Of a stretch of DNA of 10,411 bases, positions 1-6,676 are shown in pieces (the first letter of the stretch is position 1; each line of letters starts with the position of its first letter). Source of the DNA: Gemmatimonadaceae bacterium (GTDB lineage Bacteria > Gemmatimonadota > Gemmatimonadetes > Gemmatimonadales > Gemmatimonadaceae); NCBI GenBank assembly GCA_014378185.1, contig JACMOE010000705.1, positions 1-10,411 on the forward strand. Direction: 5' to 3'. The notes beneath the pieces were generated by a model that saw nothing but the letters and a program-made list of their open reading frames with translations, searched no databases and had not been told where the DNA came from. Both the position numbers and the translations under genes were made by a program.

Positions 1-19
1 CGGGTTGTGTAGATAATGG

Positions 20-50
20 CTGACAGACCAGTCTGTTGACCCGCTGTCAG
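20..50. terminator. possible weak hairpin downstream of leuS
   Basis: Downstream of the leuS stop, CTGACAG (20-26) is complementary to CTGTCAG (44-50). Inside that, ACAGAC (23-28) is complementary to GTCTGT (31-36). These alternative hairpins use the repeat units themselves. No T-rich tract follows on the minus strand, so intrinsic termination of leuS here is only a possibility. Confidence 0.2.
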
Positions 51-76
51 ACCGTCAGACTGTCAGACTGTCAGAC
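45..76. repeat. 8-bp tandem repeat array, consensus TGTCAGAC
   Basis: Four consecutive 8-base units are visible at 45-52, 53-60, 61-68 and 69-76. Three read TGTCAGAC and the one at 53 reads CGTCAGAC. A further unit, TGACAGAC, lies at 21-28 in the same 8-base register. Each unit has a hyphenated palindrome GTC-A-GAC, so both strands look alike. The last unit overlaps the 3' end of leuS: on the minus strand it supplies the final GTC (Val) codon and the TGA stop. A related array of the same period and orientation lies at 9678-9709. The origin and function are unknown. It could be a dispersed intergenic repeat family of this genome. Confidence 0.8.
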
Positions 77-2581
77 CACGATATTCAGCATGCGGCCTGG
101 CACGAAGATCACCTTCCTTGGAGCGCCGGTCACGAACTTCGCGATGGCCGGATCCGCGAGCGCGGCGGCCATCGCATCCTCCTGCGTGCCGGTCCTCGCC
201 AGCGTGATGGTTCCACGTGTCTTGCCACCCACCTGCACCGCCATCGTCACCGTGCTCTCCACCAGCAGCGCCGGGTCATAGGCAGGCCAGCCCGCGTCGA
301 ACACACTGGTCGTGTGGCCCAGCACGGACCAGAGCTCTTCCGCGATGTGCGGCGCGAACGGGCTCACGAGCTGCACGAGTGGCCGCACTTCGTCCACGTG
401 CGGCCTGCGCTCCCCTGAACGCATCGTGTTCATGTACTCCATCATGGCCGCGATCGCCGTATTGTAGCTCAGCCGGGGAATGTCCTCGCCCACCTTCCGG
501 ATGGTCTGGTGCAACTTGCGCTGTACCTCGGGCTCCACGTCGCCGTCGGTACGGGCATCCTGCACTGAGCGCCACAGCCGGTCCAGGAATCGCTTCACGC
601 CGGAGATGCCCTTGTCCCGGAAGTCGCCGCCCTCCTCGTAGGGCCCCAGGAACATCAGGTAGGTGCGGAATGCGTCGGCGCCCCACTGGGTGATGTAATC
701 ATCCGGGTTCACCACGTTCCCCTTGCTCTTCGACATCTTCGCGCCTTCGCGCACGATCATGCCATGCGCGCGGAAGCGCGTGAATGGTTCCTCGAAGTCG
801 ATGAAGCCCGCGTCGTGCAGCACCATCGTCACGAAGCGCGAGTAGAGCAGGTGCAGTACAGCGTGCTCGTTGCCGCCGATGTAGCTGTGCACTGGCAGCC
901 AGCGCTTCGTGAGCGCGGCATCGAATGCTACGTCGTCACGATCCGAGCTCGGATAGCGCAGGAAATACCATGCGCTGTCGAGGAAGGTGTCGCTCACGTC
1001 GGTCTCGCGACGCGCCGGCCCCCCGCAGCTGGAACACGTCGTGTGGTACCACTCCGCATGCCGGGCCAGCGGACTCACCCCGGAATCGTCCGGACGGAAG
1101 TCGTCGATGGGCGGCAGCAGCACCGGCAGCTGGTCCTCGGGCACCGGCACCACGCCGCACGCGTCGCAGTACGTGATGGGGATGGGTGGCCCCCAGTACC
1201 GCTGCCGCGAGATGCACCAGTCGTGCAGGCGGTAATTCACCACCGGAATGGCGGCATGCCGCGCCGCCAGTTCGGTGACGATGGCCGCCGCGCCATCCTC
1301 CACACTCAGTCCGTTGAAGCGCTCGGAGTTCACGAGGTGGCAGTGGGCGGTGTCGGTAAAGGCCGCATCACCAATCTGTGAATTCGCCGCATCCTCGCCA
1401 CCTATCACGCGCACGATGGGCAGCCCGTAGATCGTCGCGAATTCGTGGTCGCGCTCGTCGTGCGCCGGCACCGCCATGATGGCGCCGGTTCCGTATTCCA
1501 TCAGCACGTAGTCCGCGATCCAGATGGGGATGGGCTGGCCCGTGGCGGGATTCGTGGCGTACGCCCCGGTGAATACGCCTGTTTTTTCCTTCGACGTCTT
1601 GCGCGTCACCAGATCCTGCTTCGCAGCCCTGGCGAGGTACGCCTCTACCGCATCGCGCTGCCCGTCACTGGTGATGGAGTGCACCAGCGGATGCTCGGGC
1701 GACAGCACCAGGTACGTGGCGCCGAAGATCGTGTCCGCACGCGTGGTGAACACGCGCACTTTTGTGGTGCTCACCGCCACCTCGCCCGACAGCCCCGCAC
1801 TCGCCGTGGCGCTGCCCGCAAACTCGAGGACGTCCAGCACCACGAACTCGATTTCGGCACCCTCGGACTTGCCGATCCAGTTGCGCTGCGCGGTCCGCGT
1901 GCTGTCGGACCAGTCGAGCGACTCGAGGTTGGCCAGCAGCCGGCCCGCGTAGTCCGTGATGCGAAAGAACCATTGCTCCAGGAAGCGCTGCTCCACCATG
2001 GTGCCGCACCGCTCGCACGCGCCGCCAATCACCTGCTCGTTGGCGAGCACCGTCTTGTCGAACGGGCACCAGTTGACTGCCGCGGCCTTCTTGTAGGCCA
2101 GCCCCTGCTTGTACAGCTGCAGGAAGACCCACTGGGTCCACTTGTAATACGATGGATCAGTGGTGGAGAGCTCATGCCGCCAATCCACCATGAGCCCCGT
2201 CCGCTGGACCTGGCGCCGGAAGTTGTCGATGTTCCGCGGAATCAGCTCGCCGGGGTGGATCCCCACCTTGATGGCGTAGTTCTCGGAGTGGATGCCGAAC
2301 GCGTCGAAGCCGAACGGCTGGAACACGGTGTGCCCCTGCAGCCGCTGGAATCGTCCATGGATGTCATTGCCCGTGAAGGCGAAGAGGTTGCCCACATGGA
2401 GCCCCTCCGCACTCGGGTACGGAAACATCATCAGCGCGTAGAACGGATCCTTGCCGTTGGCGAGGTCCGGCGAATTGGTGCCCTCGGCCTGCCAGCGCTC
2501 CTGCCACTTCCGCTCGACGGCGGCCGGATCGTATCCGGACGGCAGGTCGCCGGCGGGAGGAGGAGGTGCCTGGTCTGTCAT
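71..2581 (-). CDS. leuS: leucyl-tRNA synthetase
   Basis: Cytoplasmic class I aminoacyl-tRNA synthetase that charges tRNA-Leu. The 836 residues are close to the normal bacterial length and both ends are intact. The HIGH-type motif is HVGN (residues 62-65) and the second signature is KMSKS (about 615-619, bases 725-739). The CP1 editing domain (about 240-440) keeps the TTRxDT threonine-rich segment (278-283) and the GTGAIMAVPAHDERD stretch (about 363-377), so mischarged-tRNA hydrolysis should work. Cys pairs at about 171/188/191, 471/474 and 515/518 look like zinc knuckles. The catalytic core reads GFDAFGIHSEN (90-100), where many LeuRS have GWDAFGLPAE; this looks like a lineage variant. The start at 2581 is the first ATG before the conserved N-terminus and has no clear Shine-Dalgarno. 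The stop lies inside the 8-bp repeat. It diverges from the chemoreceptor gene. Confidence 0.98.
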   Translation of the reverse strand: MTDQAPPPPAGDLPSGYDPAAVERKWQERWQAEGTNSPDLANGKDPFYALMMFPYPSAEGLHVGNLFAFTGNDIHGRFQRLQGHTVFQPFGFDAFGIHSENYAIKVGIHPGELIPRNIDNFRRQVQRTGLMVDWRHELSTTDPSYYKWTQWVFLQLYKQGLAYKKAAAVNWCPFDKTVLANEQVIGGACERCGTMVEQRFLEQWFFRITDYAGRLLANLESLDWSDSTRTAQRNWIGKSEGAEIEFVVLDVLEFAGSATASAGLSGEVAVSTTKVRVFTTRADTIFGATYLVLSPEHPLVHSITSDGQRDAVEAYLARAAKQDLVTRKTSKEKTGVFTGAYATNPATGQPIPIWIADYVLMEYGTGAIMAVPAHDERDHEFATIYGLPIVRVIGGEDAANSQIGDAAFTDTAHCHLVNSERFNGLSVEDGAAAIVTELAARHAAIPVVNYRLHDWCISRQRYWGPPIPITYCDACGVVPVPEDQLPVLLPPIDDFRPDDSGVSPLARHAEWYHTTCSSCGGPARRETDVSDTFLDSAWYFLRYPSSDRDDVAFDAALTKRWLPVHSYIGGNEHAVLHLLYSRFVTMVLHDAGFIDFEEPFTRFRAHGMIVREGAKMSKSKGNVVNPDDYITQWGADAFRTYLMFLGPYEEGGDFRDKGISGVKRFLDRLWRSVQDARTDGDVEPEVQRKLHQTIRKVGEDIPRLSYNTAIAAMMEYMNTMRSGERRPHVDEVRPLVQLVSPFAPHIAEELWSVLGHTTSVFDAGWPAYDPALLVESTVTMAVQVGGKTRGTITLARTGTQEDAMAAALADPAIAKFVTGAPRKVIFVPGRMLNIVV

Positions 2582-2758
2582 GGTCTAACGGCTGGGCGCT
2601 CGGACCTCGCGGGCAGGACGACGGTCGTCTGCGGCTGGACGTAGGTCAGTACATGCAATTTAGTACCGTGCAAGGGGCATTCAACCACGCCGCGCCGACG
2701 CGTCGTACGATATTTCGCTCGCCGCTCCCTGCCCGTCCCCGCCACGTTTCCTCCATCG
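2582..2758. promoter_or_regulatory. divergent intergenic region between leuS and chemoreceptor
   Basis: These 177 bp must hold both start regions. The AT-richer patch around 2650-2675 is the likeliest leuS promoter zone; on the minus strand it reads TTGCAC, then TACTAAAT and TACTGA, all weak matches. Toward the chemoreceptor, TACGAT at 2706-2711 is a possible -10 box without a convincing -35. Two overlapping perfect palindromes, CGACGCGTCG (2696-2705) and TCGTACGA (2703-2710), abut that box and could be an operator. No T-box leader motif was seen for leuS. Confidence 0.3.
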
Positions 2759-4867
2759 ATGTCGTTCTTCTCCCTGGCCTCTCCCATCCGCACGCGCCAC
2801 GCGGCCTCGTTGCATCGCCGCTTCATCGGCACCGCCGGCGCGGGTGGTGCCCTTGCCATCCTGCTGCTCGCCACCGGCGCCAACCGGTTGCTCGAGCGTG
2901 AGGCGCGGCAACAGGGCGACGTGAGGGTCGAGGACGCTGCCCAGCGTGGCCTCCTCGTGCTCACGGAAGCATTGGACGAGCGGCGGCGCCAGGCGAGAAT
3001 CCTGGCCATGACGCCGGATGTCGTCGCCGCGGCACGCGAGGGCGGCGCAAAGGCACGCGCGCTCGGCATCACGGGCGGCGACATCCCCGTCCTGGAAAAG
3101 CGCTTCGACGGCGAACGCTCCCTGAGTGTGGCGCCCGCAACGCGGCGCTACCTCAGCGACCTCCTGCCCACGCTCGCCGCTGCCGAGATCCTGCTGACGG
3201 ATGCGAACGGCTACAACGTCGTGACCACGCAGCGCAGCTCGGATTTCGTGCAGAGTGACGAGGACTGGTGGCAGGCGGCGTGGCGCGACGACCTCTCCGC
3301 GGCCGACGCCGCCTACGACTCGTCCGCGCACCAGACGACGGTGTCACTGGCGGCCCTGGTTCGTGGCGGCACCGCCAAGGTGGGCGTGATGAAGCTCGGC
3401 TTCAGCGTGGCTCCCCTGGTGCGCTCGCTGTCCGCGGCAGGCGGCGGCGTCCACATCGACGTCCTCGACTCCACTGACCGCGTGTTGCTGAGTTCGGGGA
3501 GTGCCATATCCGGCCGCTGGCTGCGCGGCCTCCCGAGTGGCGCAGGCGAGGACTCCGCCAGCGCCGTGTCGGTAAACGTGGACGGCGACATCGAACGCGC
3601 CGTCGCATTGCGCGCCAATACAGGCCGCTGGCACGTGGTGGCCCACCTCTCGGAGTCCACGCTCGGCGGCACTGCTGCCACCGCCCGGCTCACCGTCCTC
3701 CTGGTTGCACTGCTGCTGCTCGTCGGGCTCGGCGTGTTCGTCGTCCTGATGAACGGAATTCTCCACCGCCGCATCTCGGTGCCCGCGCGTGAGCTCGCGG
3801 AGGCGGCCGAAGCGGTTGCGGCGGGAGACTTTTCCATCGAGCTGCGACGCTTTTCCGCGGACGACGAAATCGGGCGCCTCAGTCGGGCCGTGGCCGCCAT
3901 GATCGTCGAGCTGCGGCGGCTGGCGCAGGCCATCGCCGGCGCGGCGAAGGACACCTCCGCGATGTCCGCGGAAATCACCGCGGGGTCCGAAGAGATGGCT
4001 GCGACAGCCGGCGAGATCGCGAACACGGCGAGGGACCTCTCGGGCCAGTCCACGCTCATGGCCGAGACGATTGCGAGCCTGGCCGAGTCGGCCGGTGCGC
4101 TGCGGGGTCTGGCGGGCACGCTCGACGCCGGCGCGCACGACGGTGTGGCGCGCAATGCGGCCCTGCGCGCGCTCGCGCTGGAGAATCGCGCCGGCCTCGA
4201 CGCAACGGGTGAATCGCTGGCCAGCCTCGCGACAGACGTGCACGCCAGTGCGACCGCCGTTGCCGCGCTCGCCGCTGCCAGCGAGGAGATCCGGTCATTC
4301 GTCACACTGGTACGCCAGCTCGCGCGCCAGTCCAAGCTGCTCGCGCTCAATGCCGCCATGGAGGCGGCGCGCGCCGGCACGCAGGGTGCCGGCTTCGCGG
4401 TGGTGGCCACCGAGGTGCGCCGGCTCGCCACCATGTCGTCCGACGCGGCAGAGCGTACCGACGCCATCGTGAAGGTGGTGCTCAAGGGGATCGATGCCTC
4501 CGGCGCGTCGGCCAACCGTGCAGTGGTTACAGCCGGGGAGGTGCGCGCCGCCACGGAAAGGGCCTCGCAGTCCTTTGCCGACCTCGAGGTCGCCGTGGCG
4601 GATGCCGAGGCGTGGACCGCGTCCATCGAGGAGACCGCCGCCACCACGAACGCGCTCGTCACCGACATGACGGAGCGGCTCGACTCGATGGCGGGCGGCA
4701 CCGAATCCTTCGCGGCGGCCATGGAGCAGGTTGCCGCCTCCAGCGAGGAGCAGAGCGCCAGCACTCAGGAGATCGCGGCCGCCGCCAACTCGCTGGGTAC
4801 GGCGGCCGAGCGGTTGTCGAAACTGGTGGCGGAACTTCGCGTCGGCGACGCGCGTCATCCAGCGTAA
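2759..4867 (+). CDS. methyl-accepting chemotaxis protein with dCACHE-like sensor
   Basis: Inner-membrane chemoreceptor of 702 residues that should signal through CheA/CheW. Domain order: TM1 (about 22-41); an extracytoplasmic sensor (about 45-300) resembling double-CACHE, with a DANGYNVVTT strand followed by SDEDWWQAAW (about 148-175); TM2 (about 311-332); HAMP (about 335-388); and the coiled-coil signalling domain to the C-terminus. The hairpin tip (about 518-555) keeps LLALNAAMEAARAG and GFAVVATEVRRLA, including Glu 535 and Arg 538. It has Lys where QTN usually has Asn and Thr where RAGE usually has Glu. No C-terminal NWETF-type CheR tether is present. A segment at about 455-490 (DGVARNAALRALALENRAGL) departs from the surrounding repeats. 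No che genes are in the window, so the signal and output are unknown. The start has no Shine-Dalgarno but places TM1 correctly. Confidence 0.93.
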   Translation: MSFFSLASPIRTRHAASLHRRFIGTAGAGGALAILLLATGANRLLEREARQQGDVRVEDAAQRGLLVLTEALDERRRQARILAMTPDVVAAAREGGAKARALGITGGDIPVLEKRFDGERSLSVAPATRRYLSDLLPTLAAAEILLTDANGYNVVTTQRSSDFVQSDEDWWQAAWRDDLSAADAAYDSSAHQTTVSLAALVRGGTAKVGVMKLGFSVAPLVRSLSAAGGGVHIDVLDSTDRVLLSSGSAISGRWLRGLPSGAGEDSASAVSVNVDGDIERAVALRANTGRWHVVAHLSESTLGGTAATARLTVLLVALLLLVGLGVFVVLMNGILHRRISVPARELAEAAEAVAAGDFSIELRRFSADDEIGRLSRAVAAMIVELRRLAQAIAGAAKDTSAMSAEITAGSEEMAATAGEIANTARDLSGQSTLMAETIASLAESAGALRGLAGTLDAGAHDGVARNAALRALALENRAGLDATGESLASLATDVHASATAVAALAAASEEIRSFVTLVRQLARQSKLLALNAAMEAARAGTQGAGFAVVATEVRRLATMSSDAAERTDAIVKVVLKGIDASGASANRAVVTAGEVRAATERASQSFADLEVAVADAEAWTASIEETAATTNALVTDMTERLDSMAGGTESFAAAMEQVAASSEEQSASTQEIAAAANSLGTAAERLSKLVAELRVGDARHPA

Positions 4868-4881
4868 GGCGGCGGGCCGCC
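4868..4881 (+). terminator. small GC hairpin directly after chemoreceptor stop
   Basis: GGCGG (4868-4872) pairs with CCGCC (4877-4881) around a 4-base loop, starting at the first base after the TAA stop. There is no T-tract, so it is a weak terminator candidate at best. The rest of the gap to 4994 shows only a pyrimidine-rich stretch before the next start. Confidence 0.2.
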
Positions 4882-4994
4882 ACCCGCAGCCGGCCTGCGC
4901 TCCGCGAAAGTGACGCGTGCTGCGAAGCTCGGGTGAGTGGGGATGCGGGCATCGAACTGCTCCCGCCTCCCGCCTCCCCTACCCCTCCTGCGAC

Positions 4995-5372
4995 ATGCGC
5001 CTTTCATTCATTCTCGCACTCGCCGTGCTGGACACGTCCTGTGGCGGATCCGACAGTTCGGTCACCGGAACCACCAAGCCGATCATCCCCACGCCCCCCG
5101 TCACGCCGGTCGCTCCCGTCGTCACCACGTCCGTGGACATGAAGAACACCGCGTTCACGCCGTCGGCCATCCAGGTCTCGTCCGGCGCCGTCGTCACCTT
5201 CACCAATAGCGACGGCTTCGCGCACAACGTGACGTTCGCGAACACGGCCATCGGCAACACCGGCAATTACTCGACCGGTGCCAAGACCCTCACCATGCCG
5301 GCCGCGGCGGGCTCGTACACCTTCCAGTGCACGCTGCACGGCGGAATGAACGGATCCGTGACGGTCCAGTAG
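4995..5372 (+). CDS. small exported type 1 copper protein (plastocyanin/amicyanin-like cupredoxin)
   Basis: Predicted 125-residue exported blue-copper electron-transfer protein. It starts with MRLSFILALAVLDTSCGGSD, a short signal peptide ending in a possible lipidated Cys 16; Asp at the -3 position makes this a poor lipobox, so anchoring is uncertain. A Pro/Thr/Val linker (about 25-46) leads to a single cupredoxin domain (about 47-125). All four type 1 copper ligands are present: His 77 (GFAHNV), Cys 112, His 115 and Met 118 (CTLHGGM). The C-x2-H-x2-M spacing matches amicyanin and pseudoazurin. The frame is open further upstream to a GTG at 4917, but only the ATG at 4995 gives a signal peptide. 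There is no Shine-Dalgarno; a C/T-rich tract precedes the ATG. The redox partner is unknown; an oxidase-like gene begins at the window's right edge. Confidence 0.85.
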   Translation: MRLSFILALAVLDTSCGGSDSSVTGTTKPIIPTPPVTPVAPVVTTSVDMKNTAFTPSAIQVSSGAVVTFTNSDGFAHNVTFANTAIGNTGNYSTGAKTLTMPAAAGSYTFQCTLHGGMNGSVTVQ

Positions 5373-5381
5373 GGCTGGCGT

Positions 5382-6563
5382 TCAGCGCGCCCGGCTGGCC
5401 GGGCGCTCGCTTCGCTTGAAGAGGTATGCCGAGCTCACGTGGCGCGCGCCCTCGGCGTCGCACACCGCAAACCTGCTGCCCTCGTAGCAGCAGGCGCCTG
5501 CGAACTCGCCCTTCTTGTTGATCGCGTAGAAATCGAGGTCGAAATACGGGCGGCCGTTGTCGCTGGGCAGCCGCTGCTCCGTCATCGCGATCACGCGCTC
5601 CATCACCTTCATGAGCGCGGATTCCGGTGAGAGCCCGTTTCGCATCAGCTCCACGGCCAGGAACGCGCCGCACACCTTGATGTTCGCCTCGCCGCGCCCC
5701 GTGGAGCCCGCGGCGCCCACCTCGTTGTCGCAGTACTGACCCGCCCCGATGATGGGACTGTCGCCCACGCGTCCGGGAATCTTCCACGACATGCCACTCG
5801 TCGTCGTCACGGAGCCGATGTCGCCGCTGGCCGTCAACGCGTTCATGTTGATGGTACCGTACGTATGCGGGATGCCGCGCTCGTCGAGGAACACGTGGTC
5901 GTCTCGCTCCAGGGCGTCCTGACGAAACGCGGGTATGCGGCGCGACGTGCGCGGCGGCGCGGTGGGCTTCGCGAGCTTCACGTCGTCCGTGTGGTCGAGC
6001 CACGCGTCATCGCGATTGAGGTTGGCGCGCCAGCGCAGCCAGTCCTGCCGGCTCTTCTCCGTGAGCAGGTTCTGCGGGGTGAAGCCCATCTCGATGGCAA
6101 AGCGGCGTGCACCCGCACCCACGAGCATGACGTGATCCGTGTAGTCCATCACGGCCTTCGCCACGAGTGACGGGGTGGCGATGTCCTCGATGGCCGCCAC
6201 CGACCCCGCGCGCTTCGTGGGCCCATGCATCACGCTCGCGTCGAGCTGCACCACACCATCCGCATTCGGCAGCCCACCCAGGCCCACCGATTGGTCAGTA
6301 GGATCGAGCTCCACCACGTTCACGCCGGCGATGGCGGCGTCGAGCGGATCGGCTCCCCGCACCATCATGTCGTAGGCGATTTTCACCCCACGAATGCCGT
6401 TCGCGCTGCCCATCACGGCCGGCCGGCTGGCCACGGTCGCGTGCATGGCGGCTGCCCCCTCCACCGCGCCGGACGAGAGCGCCGCGTCACCGCGGCGCGG
6501 AAGGACGAGGCCGGCAGCCGTCACCGCGCTGGCGCCCAGGAAGTCACGACGCGAAATCGACAT
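5382..6563 (-). CDS. Tat-exported glycosylasparaginase-like hydrolase (peptidase family T2)
   Basis: Ntn-hydrolase of 393 residues in the N4-(beta-N-acetylglucosaminyl)-L-asparaginase family, which cleaves the GlcNAc-Asn bond and yields aspartate. It starts with a Tat signal, SRRDFLGAS (about 4-12), followed by a short Ala-rich hydrophobic stretch, so it should be exported folded. The family core is clear: YGTINM (235-240) with predicted nucleophile Thr 237, GRVGDSP (264-270) with substrate-binding Arg and Asp, and STGRGE (287-292). The residue before the nucleophile is Gly, as in plant-type and isoaspartyl asparaginases, whereas characterised glycosylasparaginases have Asp. The substrate could therefore be a simpler asparaginyl compound. 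The start at 6563 is chosen for the Tat motif and a strong upstream G-run; an in-frame upstream ATG at 6698 would bury the Tat signal. The last codons overlap a hairpin. Confidence 0.9.
   Translation of the reverse strand: MSISRRDFLGASAVTAAGLVLPRRGDAALSSGAVEGAAAMHATVASRPAVMGSANGIRGVKIAYDMMVRGADPLDAAIAGVNVVELDPTDQSVGLGGLPNADGVVQLDASVMHGPTKRAGSVAAIEDIATPSLVAKAVMDYTDHVMLVGAGARRFAIEMGFTPQNLLTEKSRQDWLRWRANLNRDDAWLDHTDDVKLAKPTAPPRTSRRIPAFRQDALERDDHVFLDERGIPHTYGTINMNALTASGDIGSVTTTSGMSWKIPGRVGDSPIIGAGQYCDNEVGAAGSTGRGEANIKVCGAFLAVELMRNGLSPESALMKVMERVIAMTEQRLPSDNGRPYFDLDFYAINKKGEFAGACCYEGSRFAVCDAEGARHVSSAYLFKRSERPASRAR
5387..5406. terminator. perfect 8-bp hairpin at convergent gene junction
   Basis: GCGCCCGG (5387-5394) and CCGGGCGC (5399-5406) form a perfect 8-bp stem around the loop CTGG. 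It lies 14 bases after the copper-protein stop and inside the last codons of the converging asparaginase gene. The position suits a bidirectional terminator or a block on read-through, but neither side has a T-tract. Confidence 0.4.
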
Positions 6564-6570
6564 GCAGATT

Positions 6571-6577
6571 CCCCCCC
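6571..6577 (-). promoter_or_regulatory. ribosome binding site fixing the asparaginase start
   Basis: On the minus strand a run of seven G lies 7 bases before the ATG at 6563. It is the best Shine-Dalgarno-like site for this gene and supports the start just before the Tat motif over the upstream in-frame ATG. Confidence 0.6.
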
Positions 6578-6632
6578 ACGAATGATTCATCCAGTCCGCC
6601 GGTCCATACCGACACAGCGAATTACCGCGGAC

Positions 6633-6646
6633 GGCGCCGCGGCGCC
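6633..6646. promoter_or_regulatory. 14-bp perfect palindrome in divergent promoter region
   Basis: GGCGCCGCGGCGCC is a perfect palindrome. It lies in the 113-bp gap between the asparaginase and aspartase starts, 30 bp before the aspartase ATG and about 70 bp from the asparaginase ATG. It could be an operator shared by the two divergent genes. GC-only palindromes also arise by chance in such DNA. No convincing -35/-10 pair was found in the gap. Confidence 0.25.
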
Positions 6647-6676
6647 AGTGCAGCCCTGACCGGCATCGCGGGCACA

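Noticed and set aside
21..76. CRISPR array or phage attachment site
   Set aside because: Units are only 8 bp with no spacers, there are no cas genes, and no integrase is nearby.
1445..2644. 399-codon plus-strand open frame opposite leuS
   Set aside because: Antisense to conserved leuS catalytic and editing blocks; its translation is Arg/His/Val-rich without a family.
2582..2758. T-box riboswitch or leader peptide for leuS
   Set aside because: No T-box sequence, specifier stem or Leu-rich short reading frame is visible in the leader.
3313..4764. 483-codon minus-strand open frame opposite the chemoreceptor
   Set aside because: Ser/Ala/Arg-rich low-complexity translation mirroring the Ala-rich receptor coding strand; no start signal or domain.
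4917..4994. GTG-started extension of the copper protein
   Set aside because: It would place the hydrophobic signal peptide 26 residues in, after a charged unrelated stretch.
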